Below are positions 34,833 to 43,479 of a stretch of 64,000 nucleotides of DNA, one piece after another. Position numbers and translations under genes: made by a program. Source of the stretch: Hahella sp. HNIBRBA332 (GTDB lineage: Bacteria; Pseudomonadota; Gammaproteobacteria; Pseudomonadales; Oleiphilaceae). The DNA lies in NCBI RefSeq assembly GCF_030719035.1, contig NZ_CP132203.1, positions 1,054,001-1,118,000 on the forward strand. Direction: 5' to 3'. Position 1 is the stretch's first letter. Every line of letters starts with the position of its first letter. Under the pieces are notes generated by a model. That model saw only the letters and a list, made by a program, of their open reading frames with translations. It was not told the DNA's origin and searched no databases.

Positions 34833-36719
34833 ATGCTTCAAAATATTCGGGATAACGCCCAGGGCGTGATCGCCAAGGTAATTGTCGGCCTAATTGTAAT
34901 GACGTTTGCCTTCTTTGGCGTTGAGTCTATCGTTGGAGGGCTCAGCGGCGAGCCCGAAGTTGCGTCAGTCAATGGCGAACCTATCACCAAGTCTCAGTTC
35001 GAACGCCAGTTCGAGAGAAACCGCCTTCAGGCTATCGCCAGCATGGGAGAGAACTACGATCCCAGCAAAATCGATGAAAACAAACTGCGTAAAACCACCC
35101 TTGATGAATTTATAGCCCGCGAGGTTCAGCTACAGGCTGCGCGAGAGGCTGGTTTCGCTGTTTCTGATGCAACCATCAACAATTTTATTACCCAGTGGCC
35201 AATGGCCCAGAAAGACGGTAAATACGACAATAACCAGTTCATGGAGGCGCTACGCAGGATTGGCATGCGTCCTTTGGAATTCCGTAAAGAGTTATCGGAT
35301 GAGCTGCTGGTGGGACAGTTGCAGTCTGGAATTGCTCAAACCTCTTTTGTTATTGGGGAAGAACTGAATGAACTGCTGAGAATGGAGCGTCAAACTCGCA
35401 GTTTCAGTTACTACCGCCTTAACGCTGAAGATGTTGCGAAAGATATCCAGATTAGCGACGTGGAAGCTGAAGAATATTACAACGCGAACAAAGACGAATT
35501 TATCCTGCCTGAGCGTATTATTGTCAACTACATCGAGTTGACTCGGGATGCTTTGGTGGGGCGCGCAGAAGTCAGCGATGAAGAAATAAGCGCGCGCTAT
35601 GAGCAGGAAAAGAAAGACTTTCATGTTTCTGAGCAGCGCCGTGCTGCCCATATCCTGATCGAAACTTCTGATGATGTATCAGATGAGCAGGCGTTGGCAA
35701 AGGCTAAAGAAGTTGAGCAGAAGTTGAAAGACGGCGGCGACTTTGCTGCGCTGGCGAAAGAGTTTTCAAATGATTTAGGTTCGGCCAACGACGGCGGTGA
35801 TTTGGGATATGCTCAGGAAGGCGCGTTTGTGAAGCCTTTCGAAGAAAAGCTGTTTTCCATGAATGTGGGCGAGATTTCTGAGCCGGTCAAGACTGAGTAT
35901 GGCTACCACATCATTAAGTTGAATGATGTCAAAGCTGTTGAAATGCCAAGTCTGGAAGAATCCAGGGATCGTATAGTTAAAGAGTTGCAGGAGCAGAAGG
36001 CGGATAGTCTGTTCGTTGAAGTCAACGCCAAATTGAAAGATGTCACTTATACTGCGGATGATCTGGCAGGACCGGCTGAGGAGCTTGGCCTGACGGTTCA
36101 AACTTCCGAGCCGTTCTCCAGAGAAGGCGGACAAGGTATTTTCAGTGGCCCTCAGGTAATTCAAGAAGCTTTCTCTGCGGACGTCATTGAAGACGGCCAC
36201 AACAGCCAAGTTATCGATCTTGGCAAGGAAGGAAGCTTGGTATTGAGGAAGAAAGAACTGTTGCCCAGCGTGCCGCAACAGTTTGCTGAGGTGAAAGAGT
36301 CTATTAAACAGAAGCTGGCTGTGCAGAAAGCGAAAGATTCTCTGGCTGCGAAATCAGAAGAAATGGTCGCTCAGCTGAAGAGCGGTGATCTGGCCCCGGT
36401 TTCTAAAGGCGCGGATGGCGAGCAAACTGGTTGGGTGGAGCTGAACGACGCTCGTCGTTCTCAGGCTGGCGCTGCGGATATTGCCCGCTTAGCCTTTAAG
36501 TTGCCCAAACCGGCGGAAGGTAAGCCTGTTATAGAGAAGTTCGAGACAAACTTTGGTTATGCGGTCATCGTTCTGAATGAAGTGAAGGATAATACAGAAG
36601 ACCTGAGCGAAGCGGAGCAAAAGACCTACAGAACCTTCATGGCGAGTCGCAATGGTCAGCGTGAATACAGCGACTACAATGAGAAGATTCAAGACGCGGC
36701 GGAGATAGAGCGTCTGTAA
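34833..36719 (+). CDS. ppiD: Periplasmic folding factor PpiD
   Basis: A 628-residue inner-membrane-anchored chaperone. A short cytoplasmic start (MLQNIRDNAQGVIAK) and one membrane helix (about residues 15-36) lead to a SurA-like N-terminal region (VNGEPITKSQFERQFE) and a parvulin domain (about 265-360; QRRAAHILIE, FAALAKEFSND, DLGYAQEGAFVKPFE, EYGYHIIKLNDV). The C-terminal region resembles a second, inactive folding domain. PpiD attends proteins leaving the Sec translocon. It is next to hupB, as in E. coli. Confidence 0.95.
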   Translation: MLQNIRDNAQGVIAKVIVGLIVMTFAFFGVESIVGGLSGEPEVASVNGEPITKSQFERQFERNRLQAIASMGENYDPSKIDENKLRKTTLDEFIAREVQLQAAREAGFAVSDATINNFITQWPMAQKDGKYDNNQFMEALRRIGMRPLEFRKELSDELLVGQLQSGIAQTSFVIGEELNELLRMERQTRSFSYYRLNAEDVAKDIQISDVEAEEYYNANKDEFILPERIIVNYIELTRDALVGRAEVSDEEISARYEQEKKDFHVSEQRRAAHILIETSDDVSDEQALAKAKEVEQKLKDGGDFAALAKEFSNDLGSANDGGDLGYAQEGAFVKPFEEKLFSMNVGEISEPVKTEYGYHIIKLNDVKAVEMPSLEESRDRIVKELQEQKADSLFVEVNAKLKDVTYTADDLAGPAEELGLTVQTSEPFSREGGQGIFSGPQVIQEAFSADVIEDGHNSQVIDLGKEGSLVLRKKELLPSVPQQFAEVKESIKQKLAVQKAKDSLAAKSEEMVAQLKSGDLAPVSKGADGEQTGWVELNDARRSQAGAADIARLAFKLPKPAEGKPVIEKFETNFGYAVIVLNEVKDNTEDLSEAEQKTYRTFMASRNGQREYSDYNEKIQDAAEIERL

Positions 36720-36741
36720 AAGTTCTCGATTTTAAGTTAAT

Positions 36742-36769
36742 AAAAAGACGGCCATGAGCCGTCTTTTTT
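36742..36769 (+). terminator. Terminator after ppiD
   Basis: GACGGC (36747-36752) and GCCGTC (36758-36763) with a 5-nt loop, flanked by AAAAA upstream and TTTTTT downstream. Confidence 0.88.
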
Positions 36770-37040
36770 GTTGTCTAGAACTGATTATCACCATACAAAA
36801 CCAGGCCGCTTGTAAAAGGCTTTGTCTTGGGGGAGGGCGATGGCGTCGCAGTGAGCCCTCCGCCAGACCTTGGTCTCTCTGAAGCTTTTCCCGTAAGGGA
36901 TTTTACTGATCTTGCGCCCCCGTCTAACTGAGAATTGTGTACTGGTTATCTTTACCGGAGAAGCAATTGCGGTATCTTTACTTTACAAACAGTTACGTTG
37001 TAATCCCGTAATTTCACAGAATAAAAACGAGTGGAAATGA
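36770..37040 (+). promoter_or_regulatory. Upstream region of the envelope cluster with a weak promoter candidate
   Basis: No open frame of interest is seen in this stretch. TTTACT (36977-36982), 16 bp, and TGTAAT (36999-37004) form a weak sigma70 candidate 36 bp before the first gene of the cluster. I looked for a small secreted substrate gene here and found none. Confidence 0.3.
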
Positions 37041-37850
37041 ATGCTTCTAGTGCTCGCCGGTTCGGTGCTCGCTTTCAATATCGCCAACGAGGCGGCTATT
37101 GTTGAGCCGCAGCCTAAAGGGGTTGTGGTGTATCAACAGGCAATCAGCACTGCGGGTAATGACGTTGCATTTTTGCGTTACGATACGATGGTGGAACCAG
37201 CGAAAGAACAAAAGTTTCGCAATATCACCAGGCAAGCCTATGATTACAGTTGCGGCTCCGCTGCGCTGACTACAGTGTTGGAACATTATCTGGGACGTAC
37301 TTTCGAAGAACGTCAGATCATGGAGGGGCTGCTTCATTATGGCGACGCTGCCCGTATTGTAGAGCGTCGTGGCTTTTCCATGCTCGACTTCAAACGGCTG
37401 GTGACGGCGCTGGGATATCCTTCCGGCGGCTTCAAAGCGGAAATTGAAGACTTGGCTGAGCTGGATCACCCCGCCATCGTGCCTATCCGCTATGGCGGCT
37501 TCAAACATTTCATTGTCGTTCGCGCAGTTCGCGATAATCGCGTTTTTGTGGCGGACCCCTCGTTGGGCAACATCACGTTTACGGTGGAACTGTTCAAAGA
37601 ACATTGGGATCAGAATGTTCTCTTTATTGTCTTTCCTGGTAATACCAAGCCCGTGGACGGACTGGAATTAAGAGAAGAGGACATGCGCTATGTGGATGAG
37701 CAGACCTTCACTTTAAATGCATACCGGGAATTTCCTCAGTTTCATGAGGCGACAGAGTTTCGCATACGTAACGAACTGGAAAGACTTAAAAACAACGAAG
37801 ACGGTTCAGTTAACAATACCAACAAGTATTTGCACTACAAACGCAATTAA
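37041..37850 (+). CDS. C39-family cysteine peptidase, FapD-like
   Basis: A 269-residue exported protein with a C39-like (papain-fold) peptidase domain. The catalytic set is visible: Cys71 in AYDYSCGSAALTTVLEHY, His156 in GGFKHFIVVRAV and Asp172 in FVADPSLGN. This resembles FapD, the peptidase of the Pseudomonas functional-amyloid operon, more than the ABC-transporter-linked bacteriocin peptidases, as no transporter is fused or adjacent. The start is forced, since a TGA directly precedes the ATG; the signal peptide (LLVLAGSVLAF) has no basic residue in its n-region, which is unusual. It heads a four-gene same-strand cluster. Confidence 0.75.
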   Translation: MLLVLAGSVLAFNIANEAAIVEPQPKGVVVYQQAISTAGNDVAFLRYDTMVEPAKEQKFRNITRQAYDYSCGSAALTTVLEHYLGRTFEERQIMEGLLHYGDAARIVERRGFSMLDFKRLVTALGYPSGGFKAEIEDLAELDHPAIVPIRYGGFKHFIVVRAVRDNRVFVADPSLGNITFTVELFKEHWDQNVLFIVFPGNTKPVDGLELREEDMRYVDEQTFTLNAYREFPQFHEATEFRIRNELERLKNNEDGSVNNTNKYLHYKRN

Positions 37851-37913
37851 AAAGTCCTGAAAACGTAACCGTCTGGAAAAGCTAATAAATACAATAACAT
37901 TAAGGGAAAGCTA

Positions 37914-38930
37914 ATGAAGCATTGGGTAGTATCCTGTGTTTACTGTGCGCTTACTTTTACTGCTGCTTCGCCTGTCTTAGCCGATGATGAGCAAAGCAGC
38001 GTAGACAAGGCCAGAGAGGCGTTGACCAAACAGGAGGACGATGCCGATTCCGCGAAGCAACTGGAGGAAGTATTCCAGGCGGCGGAGAAAAACTACTCCT
38101 TGTTGAAGAAGGGCAAGATGTCATTGACCTATGCCTTTGACTACAGCTACTTCGGCGATCAGCGCCTGGATATTGATATCGTCAACGGCTCATTCCGGAA
38201 TTTTGACGTCACGCCTGCTGCGCAACATACCTTCACCAACACTTTTACTTTTGACTACGGCGTAATGGACAACTTAACCCTATCCACACGCGTGCCGTTG
38301 TCCACCAAATATGATACTGAGACAGAGTTGAATAACTCTGATGTGGGGGATGTTTCACTGACCGCCCGTTGGCAGCCTTTCGCTTATGTGCCGGGGAAGC
38401 CATCTTATACCCTGTTCAGCACTTTCAAGTCTAAAACCGGGGTCAGTCCATATGAAATTGACGTCAAGAGACAGCTGTCTTCCGGGAGCGGTTATTACTC
38501 GTTTTCCGTCGGGGGCAGCTTTTCCAAGGTGCTTGATCCCGTCGTCATATTCAGCTCCGTCAGTTATACCTTCCCTCTGAAAGAGACAGATCTGAACCAG
38601 GTGCGCGGGGGGCAGAGGCTGGTCTCTGTAGAGCCCGCCAACTCCCTGTCGCTATCGGCGGGTTTTTCGTATGCGCTGTCATATGACGTATCGCTCAGTG
38701 TTTCATCTCAGCTGAGCTATTCGGATGAAACCGTTCTGACTTTCAACACTGGCAACAAAGCTGTCGCCCAGGATCAGGTCAGCAGTCTGATGAGTTTCGC
38801 CATGGGGATTCGCGTCAGTGAAACCAAAATCATTAACACCTCTGTGGGGTTTGGTCTCACAGAGGATTCGCCTGATGTAACTATCGGGGTGTCTATCCCC
38901 ATCAATATCGCAGGACTTAAAGAGCAATAA
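37914..38930 (+). CDS. Outer membrane beta-barrel with N-terminal coiled coil, FapF-like
   Basis: A 338-residue outer membrane protein. The signal peptide ends near residue 24 (SPVLA), followed by a charged helical segment (about 26-62, DKAREALTKQEDDADSAKQLEEVF) and then a barrel of alternating strands (LTYAFDYSYFG, TFTFDYGVMDNLTLSTRVPL, VSLTARWQPF, through the terminal VTIGVSIPI). FapF, the amyloid-exporting trimeric porin of Pseudomonas, has this same order of coiled coil and barrel. The barrel also resembles the 'MetA pathway of phenol degradation' transporter family. It lies 63 bp after the peptidase gene. FapF identity is inference from layout and partner. Confidence 0.6.
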   Translation: MKHWVVSCVYCALTFTAASPVLADDEQSSVDKAREALTKQEDDADSAKQLEEVFQAAEKNYSLLKKGKMSLTYAFDYSYFGDQRLDIDIVNGSFRNFDVTPAAQHTFTNTFTFDYGVMDNLTLSTRVPLSTKYDTETELNNSDVGDVSLTARWQPFAYVPGKPSYTLFSTFKSKTGVSPYEIDVKRQLSSGSGYYSFSVGGSFSKVLDPVVIFSSVSYTFPLKETDLNQVRGGQRLVSVEPANSLSLSAGFSYALSYDVSLSVSSQLSYSDETVLTFNTGNKAVAQDQVSSLMSFAMGIRVSETKIINTSVGFGLTEDSPDVTIGVSIPINIAGLKEQ

Positions 38931-38960
38931 GCGGGAACAACAATCAGGCAGAGTTGTAAG

Positions 38961-40583
38961 ATGAGCTTAAATATTAATAAGAATACAAAGCTCCTGGCTA
39001 CGGCGGGACTATGCGCAGCCTGCTGGAGCGGAATTGCCTCCGCCCAGCTGGCGACGAATCTGATGGTGGATCCCTACGCTTTATCGCTGGGAAACGCTGT
39101 GACGGCTGCGCCTCCTGGCGTGGCTTCCATTCACTATAATCCCGCCGGTCTGACCAAGCTGAAAGGACGTCAGCTGGCGGTGACGCTGATGGGGGTTCAC
39201 GCCAACATACAGTCGGACTTTTACGCTCCTGAAGGCTATAACGTATTTGGGATCGATGGGGTTGAAAACGACCCTATATTCGATGGCGATACGGTCGCCA
39301 GGAGTCGCACGAATACCATCGCTCTGTATGTGCCTGGCTTCGGCATCCAGCGTCTGCCGAAAGGTCCGCCGGCATTGGCGCCTTCTGTGGGGTTCAGTCT
39401 GAACCCGCCTGGCTCTAAATTCACCTTTGCGAACCTCACCTACGGCCCGGAAATTCTGGGCTATTACCGGAAGAAAGACGATCCCGCCAGATATCTGGGC
39501 AAGGCGTTGTCATTGCAGCGTTTTACGTATTTATCACCCTCATTTGGTTATGAAATAAACGATGAGTGGTCGGTGGGGTTTGGCGTCAGCATGTCGTCTC
39601 AATCGTTGGCGCTGGATACATATACCCGCGCGCCCAACCTGATGATTGGCGTATTGGAAGTCCTGCAGGACGCCTTCAACTGTGAGACCGGAGAAGAGCC
39701 TCTGGCGCCGTTTTTGGGGCTGTGCGGCGGTAATGTCGGTCCTTGGGACGACATTGGCGGGATGAGTATTCAGGTGCAGGAGACGCTCTCTCCGAAGTAT
39801 CACCTTGGCGTGCTCTGGGAGCCGACGGATTGGTTCGCATGGGGGGCCAGCTATCAGAGCGAGTCCGACATGAAGTTGAAAGGGACTTATGAGCTTGCGT
39901 ACACCGATGACTGGTCTGGTTTCTGGCGTTCCTTCAACGGCTCGATTGTTGGCGCTATTACCGCAGGGATATTCTCACTGCCTTCCGGGACGCCCCGAGA
40001 AGCGGGGCAGCTATCCATCGATCTGACTCACCCTCAGCACTTCCAAACCGGCGTCAGTGTGAAGCTGAATCACCAGTTTACCGTGAATGTGGATGTGGGA
40101 TGGACAGATTACAGTTCCTGGGACGCCTTCCTGCTCAAGTTTGATCGCAATCTGGAGTTTTTGGGGGCGGCGCGTCTGTTGTCGCCTAACGCGACGGCGA
40201 ACACCATGCGTTTGCCGCTGGAGTATCAGGATGTCTGGAACCTGGGCATTGGCGTCGAGCACCATCTTTCCAACCGTCTGGATCTTCGTTTCGGGGTGGA
40301 GATGCGTAACTCGCCGATCCCGCATAATCGCCGCGATATTCTGGCTCCTCTGAATGATACGGTGCTGTACAGCGTAGGCATGGGGTACAAGTGGGATAGA
40401 GATACGACGGTGGACTTCAACCTCAGCTACATGCGTAGTTGGCAGTATATTCCCGCCGGCTCCAGTTTGAATCTGAACGACGACGGTATTCAGAATATTG
40501 TTTATAACCCCTATGCTGGCGTGGATGTGGAGACCAATCTGAAACTGATTATGGCGGGTATGACTTTCCGGACGGCGTTTTGA
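38961..40583 (+). CDS. FadL/OmpP1-family outer membrane transporter
   Basis: A 540-residue FadL-type barrel. The signal peptide runs to about residue 28 (SGIASA). The mature N-terminus has the family's hatch pattern, with SLGNAVTAAPPGVASIHYNPAGLTKLKG, and the end is an aromatic outer membrane strand (MAGMTFRTAF). FadL proteins admit long-chain fatty acids or other hydrophobic compounds. Two cysteines in the CETGEEPLAPFLGLCGG loop could form a disulfide. It starts 30 bp after the FapF-like gene and ends 2 bp before the next, so it belongs to the same operon. The substrate is unknown. Confidence 0.8.
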   Translation: MSLNINKNTKLLATAGLCAACWSGIASAQLATNLMVDPYALSLGNAVTAAPPGVASIHYNPAGLTKLKGRQLAVTLMGVHANIQSDFYAPEGYNVFGIDGVENDPIFDGDTVARSRTNTIALYVPGFGIQRLPKGPPALAPSVGFSLNPPGSKFTFANLTYGPEILGYYRKKDDPARYLGKALSLQRFTYLSPSFGYEINDEWSVGFGVSMSSQSLALDTYTRAPNLMIGVLEVLQDAFNCETGEEPLAPFLGLCGGNVGPWDDIGGMSIQVQETLSPKYHLGVLWEPTDWFAWGASYQSESDMKLKGTYELAYTDDWSGFWRSFNGSIVGAITAGIFSLPSGTPREAGQLSIDLTHPQHFQTGVSVKLNHQFTVNVDVGWTDYSSWDAFLLKFDRNLEFLGAARLLSPNATANTMRLPLEYQDVWNLGIGVEHHLSNRLDLRFGVEMRNSPIPHNRRDILAPLNDTVLYSVGMGYKWDRDTTVDFNLSYMRSWQYIPAGSSLNLNDDGIQNIVYNPYAGVDVETNLKLIMAGMTFRTAF

Positions 40584-40585
40584 GC

Positions 40586-41722
40586 ATGAAGAAAACAGCA
40601 TTACTTCTCTCGCTGGCGCTATTCAGTAGCGGTTCGGTGTTGGCGGACAGGTATTACACCTGGGTGGACGAAAACGGCCAGGTGCGCCATACGCTGATAC
40701 GTGATGGACAACCGGCGGCTTCGCCGCAGGCCCAACAACAGACACTGCCAGAAGCGGCCCAATCGACGCCCGAACAAAGTCCAACCTCTACAGAGGCAGC
40801 TGCTCCCCCAGTTGAGAAGGAGATTAATGCAGAGGCGACGTCTTCCAGTCAGGCGCAGGAAGTCTCTGTTGCAAATGACGTTCAGGAAGTATCTAAAGCA
40901 GATTCGCCCCAGCCTGCGTCGCCAGTGAGCCAGTCTAAATCAAGCCAACGCGAAATTATTGACGAGTCTACCTATATCGATGCGGCGGAGTTGGAAAAAC
41001 GGGGCTTCGTGCGAGAAGGCGATAGTCGCTTTTACACTTGGGTTGACACTAACGGAGTCATGCATACAGAGGAATACAATCCCGCGGACGCTAAGTCCAA
41101 GGCGCACGTGCAGCCTCTGCAACCTACCCAGGTCGTGGCGGATGAACAGCGGATCGAGAAGGCCAGTCTCCCTGAAGGCGCAGACCCCTTTGCAGCCGAT
41201 CTGCTAGGGCTGAACGCGCCGGGCGCGAAGCAGGAGATTGACCTTATCTATGAACGCTGCTGTGAAAACCTGGTGAATGACGAGCGGGTTGAGCTTGAGT
41301 TTGATGATGGGGAATTACTGGAAATTCACAAGGACGAACAGGGTTATAACTTCGGCGTAGGCTACAGTCTGTACCGAGTTGTGGAGATCCCTGAAGGCAG
41401 CGTCAATCGATTGTTGCAGTTGCGCGCCTATGCGCAACCTGACGCGTTTTATCCATCGGTGTTGGTATTGGATAGCGCATGGAAGCCGGTGCGCTTTTTA
41501 CAGGACTTACTCTATATCTATGAGCCGGAAAACTGGTTCCGTTATGGCTATCTGGAAGGTTTTCTCAGGGTAAAAACGAAGGATGAGAAGTATCTCGTCT
41601 TGCTGACGACGGGGGCTGATCTCAAAAAACGCACTGTTGCAGAAGGCGTGGCTGACAAACCGGTCGTTATCAGCCACTCCGCCAGCGGTATACTGCATCT
41701 GGCGATTCTGCCGCCTGAGTAG
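40586..41722 (+). CDS. Periplasmic protein with two DUF4124-like motifs and a MalM-like C-terminal domain
   Basis: A 378-residue exported protein. The signal peptide ends near residue 20 (GSVLA). RYYTWVDENGQVRHT (about 22-36) and RFYTWVDTNGVMHTEEYN (about 150-167) are two DUF4124-like segments. Between them is a low-complexity P/A/E/S/Q-rich linker of about 100 residues. The C-terminal half (about 215-378) resembles MalM: a CC pair in YERCCENLVND, LRAYAQPDAFYPSVLVLDSAWKPVR, and KYLVLLTTGADLKKRTV. E. coli MalM is a periplasmic protein of unclear role in the maltose operon. The gene ends the cluster; no maltose genes are nearby. Confidence 0.65.
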   Translation: MKKTALLLSLALFSSGSVLADRYYTWVDENGQVRHTLIRDGQPAASPQAQQQTLPEAAQSTPEQSPTSTEAAAPPVEKEINAEATSSSQAQEVSVANDVQEVSKADSPQPASPVSQSKSSQREIIDESTYIDAAELEKRGFVREGDSRFYTWVDTNGVMHTEEYNPADAKSKAHVQPLQPTQVVADEQRIEKASLPEGADPFAADLLGLNAPGAKQEIDLIYERCCENLVNDERVELEFDDGELLEIHKDEQGYNFGVGYSLYRVVEIPEGSVNRLLQLRAYAQPDAFYPSVLVLDSAWKPVRFLQDLLYIYEPENWFRYGYLEGFLRVKTKDEKYLVLLTTGADLKKRTVAEGVADKPVVISHSASGILHLAILPPE

Positions 41723-41737
41723 GCGACAGGATGGATG

Positions 41738-42814
41738 CTAATCCTCGGGGACGGCGGGATTGATCCATGGGAAAGAGCGCCAATAGAACAGACCGCCGCC
41801 GGCCGGCGCTGTGCAATTGTAACGGAAGCGACGGCCTTTGAACGGCGCCATTCCTACGACGGTCACTTCGTTATTGTCGACTGCGCTGTCGAGAAGTCCT
41901 TGTCCGCTGCCGTAGCAAGTAACCTTTGCGTTCAACTCAGTGCTGAAGCGCAATTGCGGAGGGTTGTTATCCGCAATCAGGATGTTCTGTGGCGACAGCA
42001 TTTGAGCAGGCAACGGTAGCGTGCTCAGTTTTTCTTTTAATTGCGGCACAGAACTGTAGGCGTTAGAGGCGGGAAAGCGGGGCAGGGCGGTCCAGTCGCT
42101 ATCCGGTCCAATAGGCCCGGAGTGTTGGCCCAATCCTACGTAACCCATTGAACTCACTAATTTTTGTAGTGACGTATCGTATTCGCCGTAAGGGTAGGCG
42201 AGTAGTTTGAGTGAGGCGCCCGTCTCTTCCTCGATTCTTTTTTCCGCTTGTTCGATATTTTGAGTGATGCGGGCGCGCCAGGCGCTGGCGTCTTCATTGG
42301 TTTTGACTTCCACCATATGGATGTGGCCCACGCCATGGTTCGCCACCACGCCGCCGTGTTTCCCCATTTCTCGAGCCTGTTCCCAGGTAATGTGCGTGCT
42401 ACGGTGATTATCAAGCGCGTCCGGGTTCAGGAAAATCGTGAATGGATAACCACGTTCTTTCAGCAGCGGGTAGGCGGTTTCGTAAATACTTTTGTAGCCG
42501 TCGTCAAAAGTCAGGGCGACTGTTTTCTCGGGCAGGCTGCCGCCTTCCTGAAGTGTGCGAATGATCTCCGCCAATGGCAGCACTTGGTAGCCATTATCGG
42601 CAATAAAGTTTATATGCTGGCGAAAGAGCGCCGGGGCGGTGGAGGTGCTGCGCGGAGTATCGTCGCTAATGTGATGATATTGCAGTATATATGCGCGGGC
42701 GGGACTTTCTTGAGCCTGAGCTGATGGGCAAAGCAAGACGCCGATGGCTATTCCAAGCGACTGTATTCGGCGTGTAGTTGGCGTTGCAGTGAGAGAATAG
42801 CGTCCGTTATTCAT
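41738..42814 (-). CDS. Polysaccharide deacetylase, exported
   Basis: A 358-residue NodB-type (CE4) deacetylase. A signal peptide (about 1-34, GIAIGVLLCPSAQA) precedes the catalytic domain with motif 1 LTFDDGYKSI (DD), motif 2 NHGVGHIHM (HxxxH-like), the TYPYGEYD-like LAYPYGEYD, and a C-terminal extension of about 100 residues with two cysteines. It could act on peptidoglycan or a poly-N-acetylglucosamine-type polymer, similar to PgaB's N-terminal domain. It abuts the DnaJ-related gene (4-bp overlap), so the two are one operon. Convergent with the envelope cluster. Confidence 0.82.
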   Translation of the reverse strand: MNNGRYSLTATPTTRRIQSLGIAIGVLLCPSAQAQESPARAYILQYHHISDDTPRSTSTAPALFRQHINFIADNGYQVLPLAEIIRTLQEGGSLPEKTVALTFDDGYKSIYETAYPLLKERGYPFTIFLNPDALDNHRSTHITWEQAREMGKHGGVVANHGVGHIHMVEVKTNEDASAWRARITQNIEQAEKRIEEETGASLKLLAYPYGEYDTSLQKLVSSMGYVGLGQHSGPIGPDSDWTALPRFPASNAYSSVPQLKEKLSTLPLPAQMLSPQNILIADNNPPQLRFSTELNAKVTCYGSGQGLLDSAVDNNEVTVVGMAPFKGRRFRYNCTAPAGGGLFYWRSFPWINPAVPED

Positions 42815-43479
42815 AGTGAGTAATAAACCTTCAATACTTCATATGCTTCCGTGATGGCTTGAAACAACGCGGTGTCTCCGCCACGGTCTGGGTGATGTTC
42901 CATGGCGAGGCGGCGGTAGCGAGCCTTAATCTGTCCTGCGTCGCTATCTGGAGCGCACCCCAGGGTGTCCAACGCGGACTGCTTTTGATGGGGGTGTACG
43001 TACATCAGCCAAAAATCCCGGATCAGCTTTTCCACGTCCGCGGCGCTGGTGTCGAATAGGTTTTTGGGGTTGAGGTAGTACTCCGCCAAAGGGTCCGCCG
43101 CAACCGGCGCGTTGTGGTTGCTGTGGGCCTCCGCATCGTAGTGATAAAGGGTGATGCGTACGGAGGTCATGGCGAGGACAAGATTATGTTCTTGTAACCA
43201 TTTGTTTTTCAAGCGATAGAGCGTATGGAACGTCAAGAAGTGGGTCTGAAAAAGGTCCAGTGGAGATTGCAGGCAGTTCTCAGAAAAAATGCTATGTGGC
43301 GGCAGGGTCAGTTGTTTGATTAGGTCGTGTTCGGAAATCATTGCCGGGCCGGGGAGTAGAATCTCTGCGACGGCTTGTTCCAGTTTTTGCGTGAGATAGC
43401 GCCAACTGGTCGGTTCGCGGGAACCTTCCGTACCTGCTAAGGTCAAATCCTCTGGTATGTCTGGATGATCAAAACTCAT
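42811..43479 (-). CDS. DnaJ-related protein with C-terminal J domain
   Basis: A 222-residue protein whose last 55 residues are a J domain (LGCAPDSDAGQIKARYRRLAM, then EHHPDRGGD with the HPD motif that stimulates Hsp70). The rest matches the DnaJ-related N-terminal region (PF12339 type; LLPGPAMISEHDLIKQL, LFQTHFLTFHTLYRLK). The start at 43479 is the family-like MSFDHPDIPED; the frame stays open 34 codons further up. Its ATG overlaps the ATG of the divergent DUF547 gene in the sequence CATG, and no ribosome binding site precedes it. It likely recruits DnaK for a specific task; the client is unknown. Confidence 0.78.
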   Translation of the reverse strand: MSFDHPDIPEDLTLAGTEGSREPTSWRYLTQKLEQAVAEILLPGPAMISEHDLIKQLTLPPHSIFSENCLQSPLDLFQTHFLTFHTLYRLKNKWLQEHNLVLAMTSVRITLYHYDAEAHSNHNAPVAADPLAEYYLNPKNLFDTSAADVEKLIRDFWLMYVHPHQKQSALDTLGCAPDSDAGQIKARYRRLAMEHHPDRGGDTALFQAITEAYEVLKVYYSL

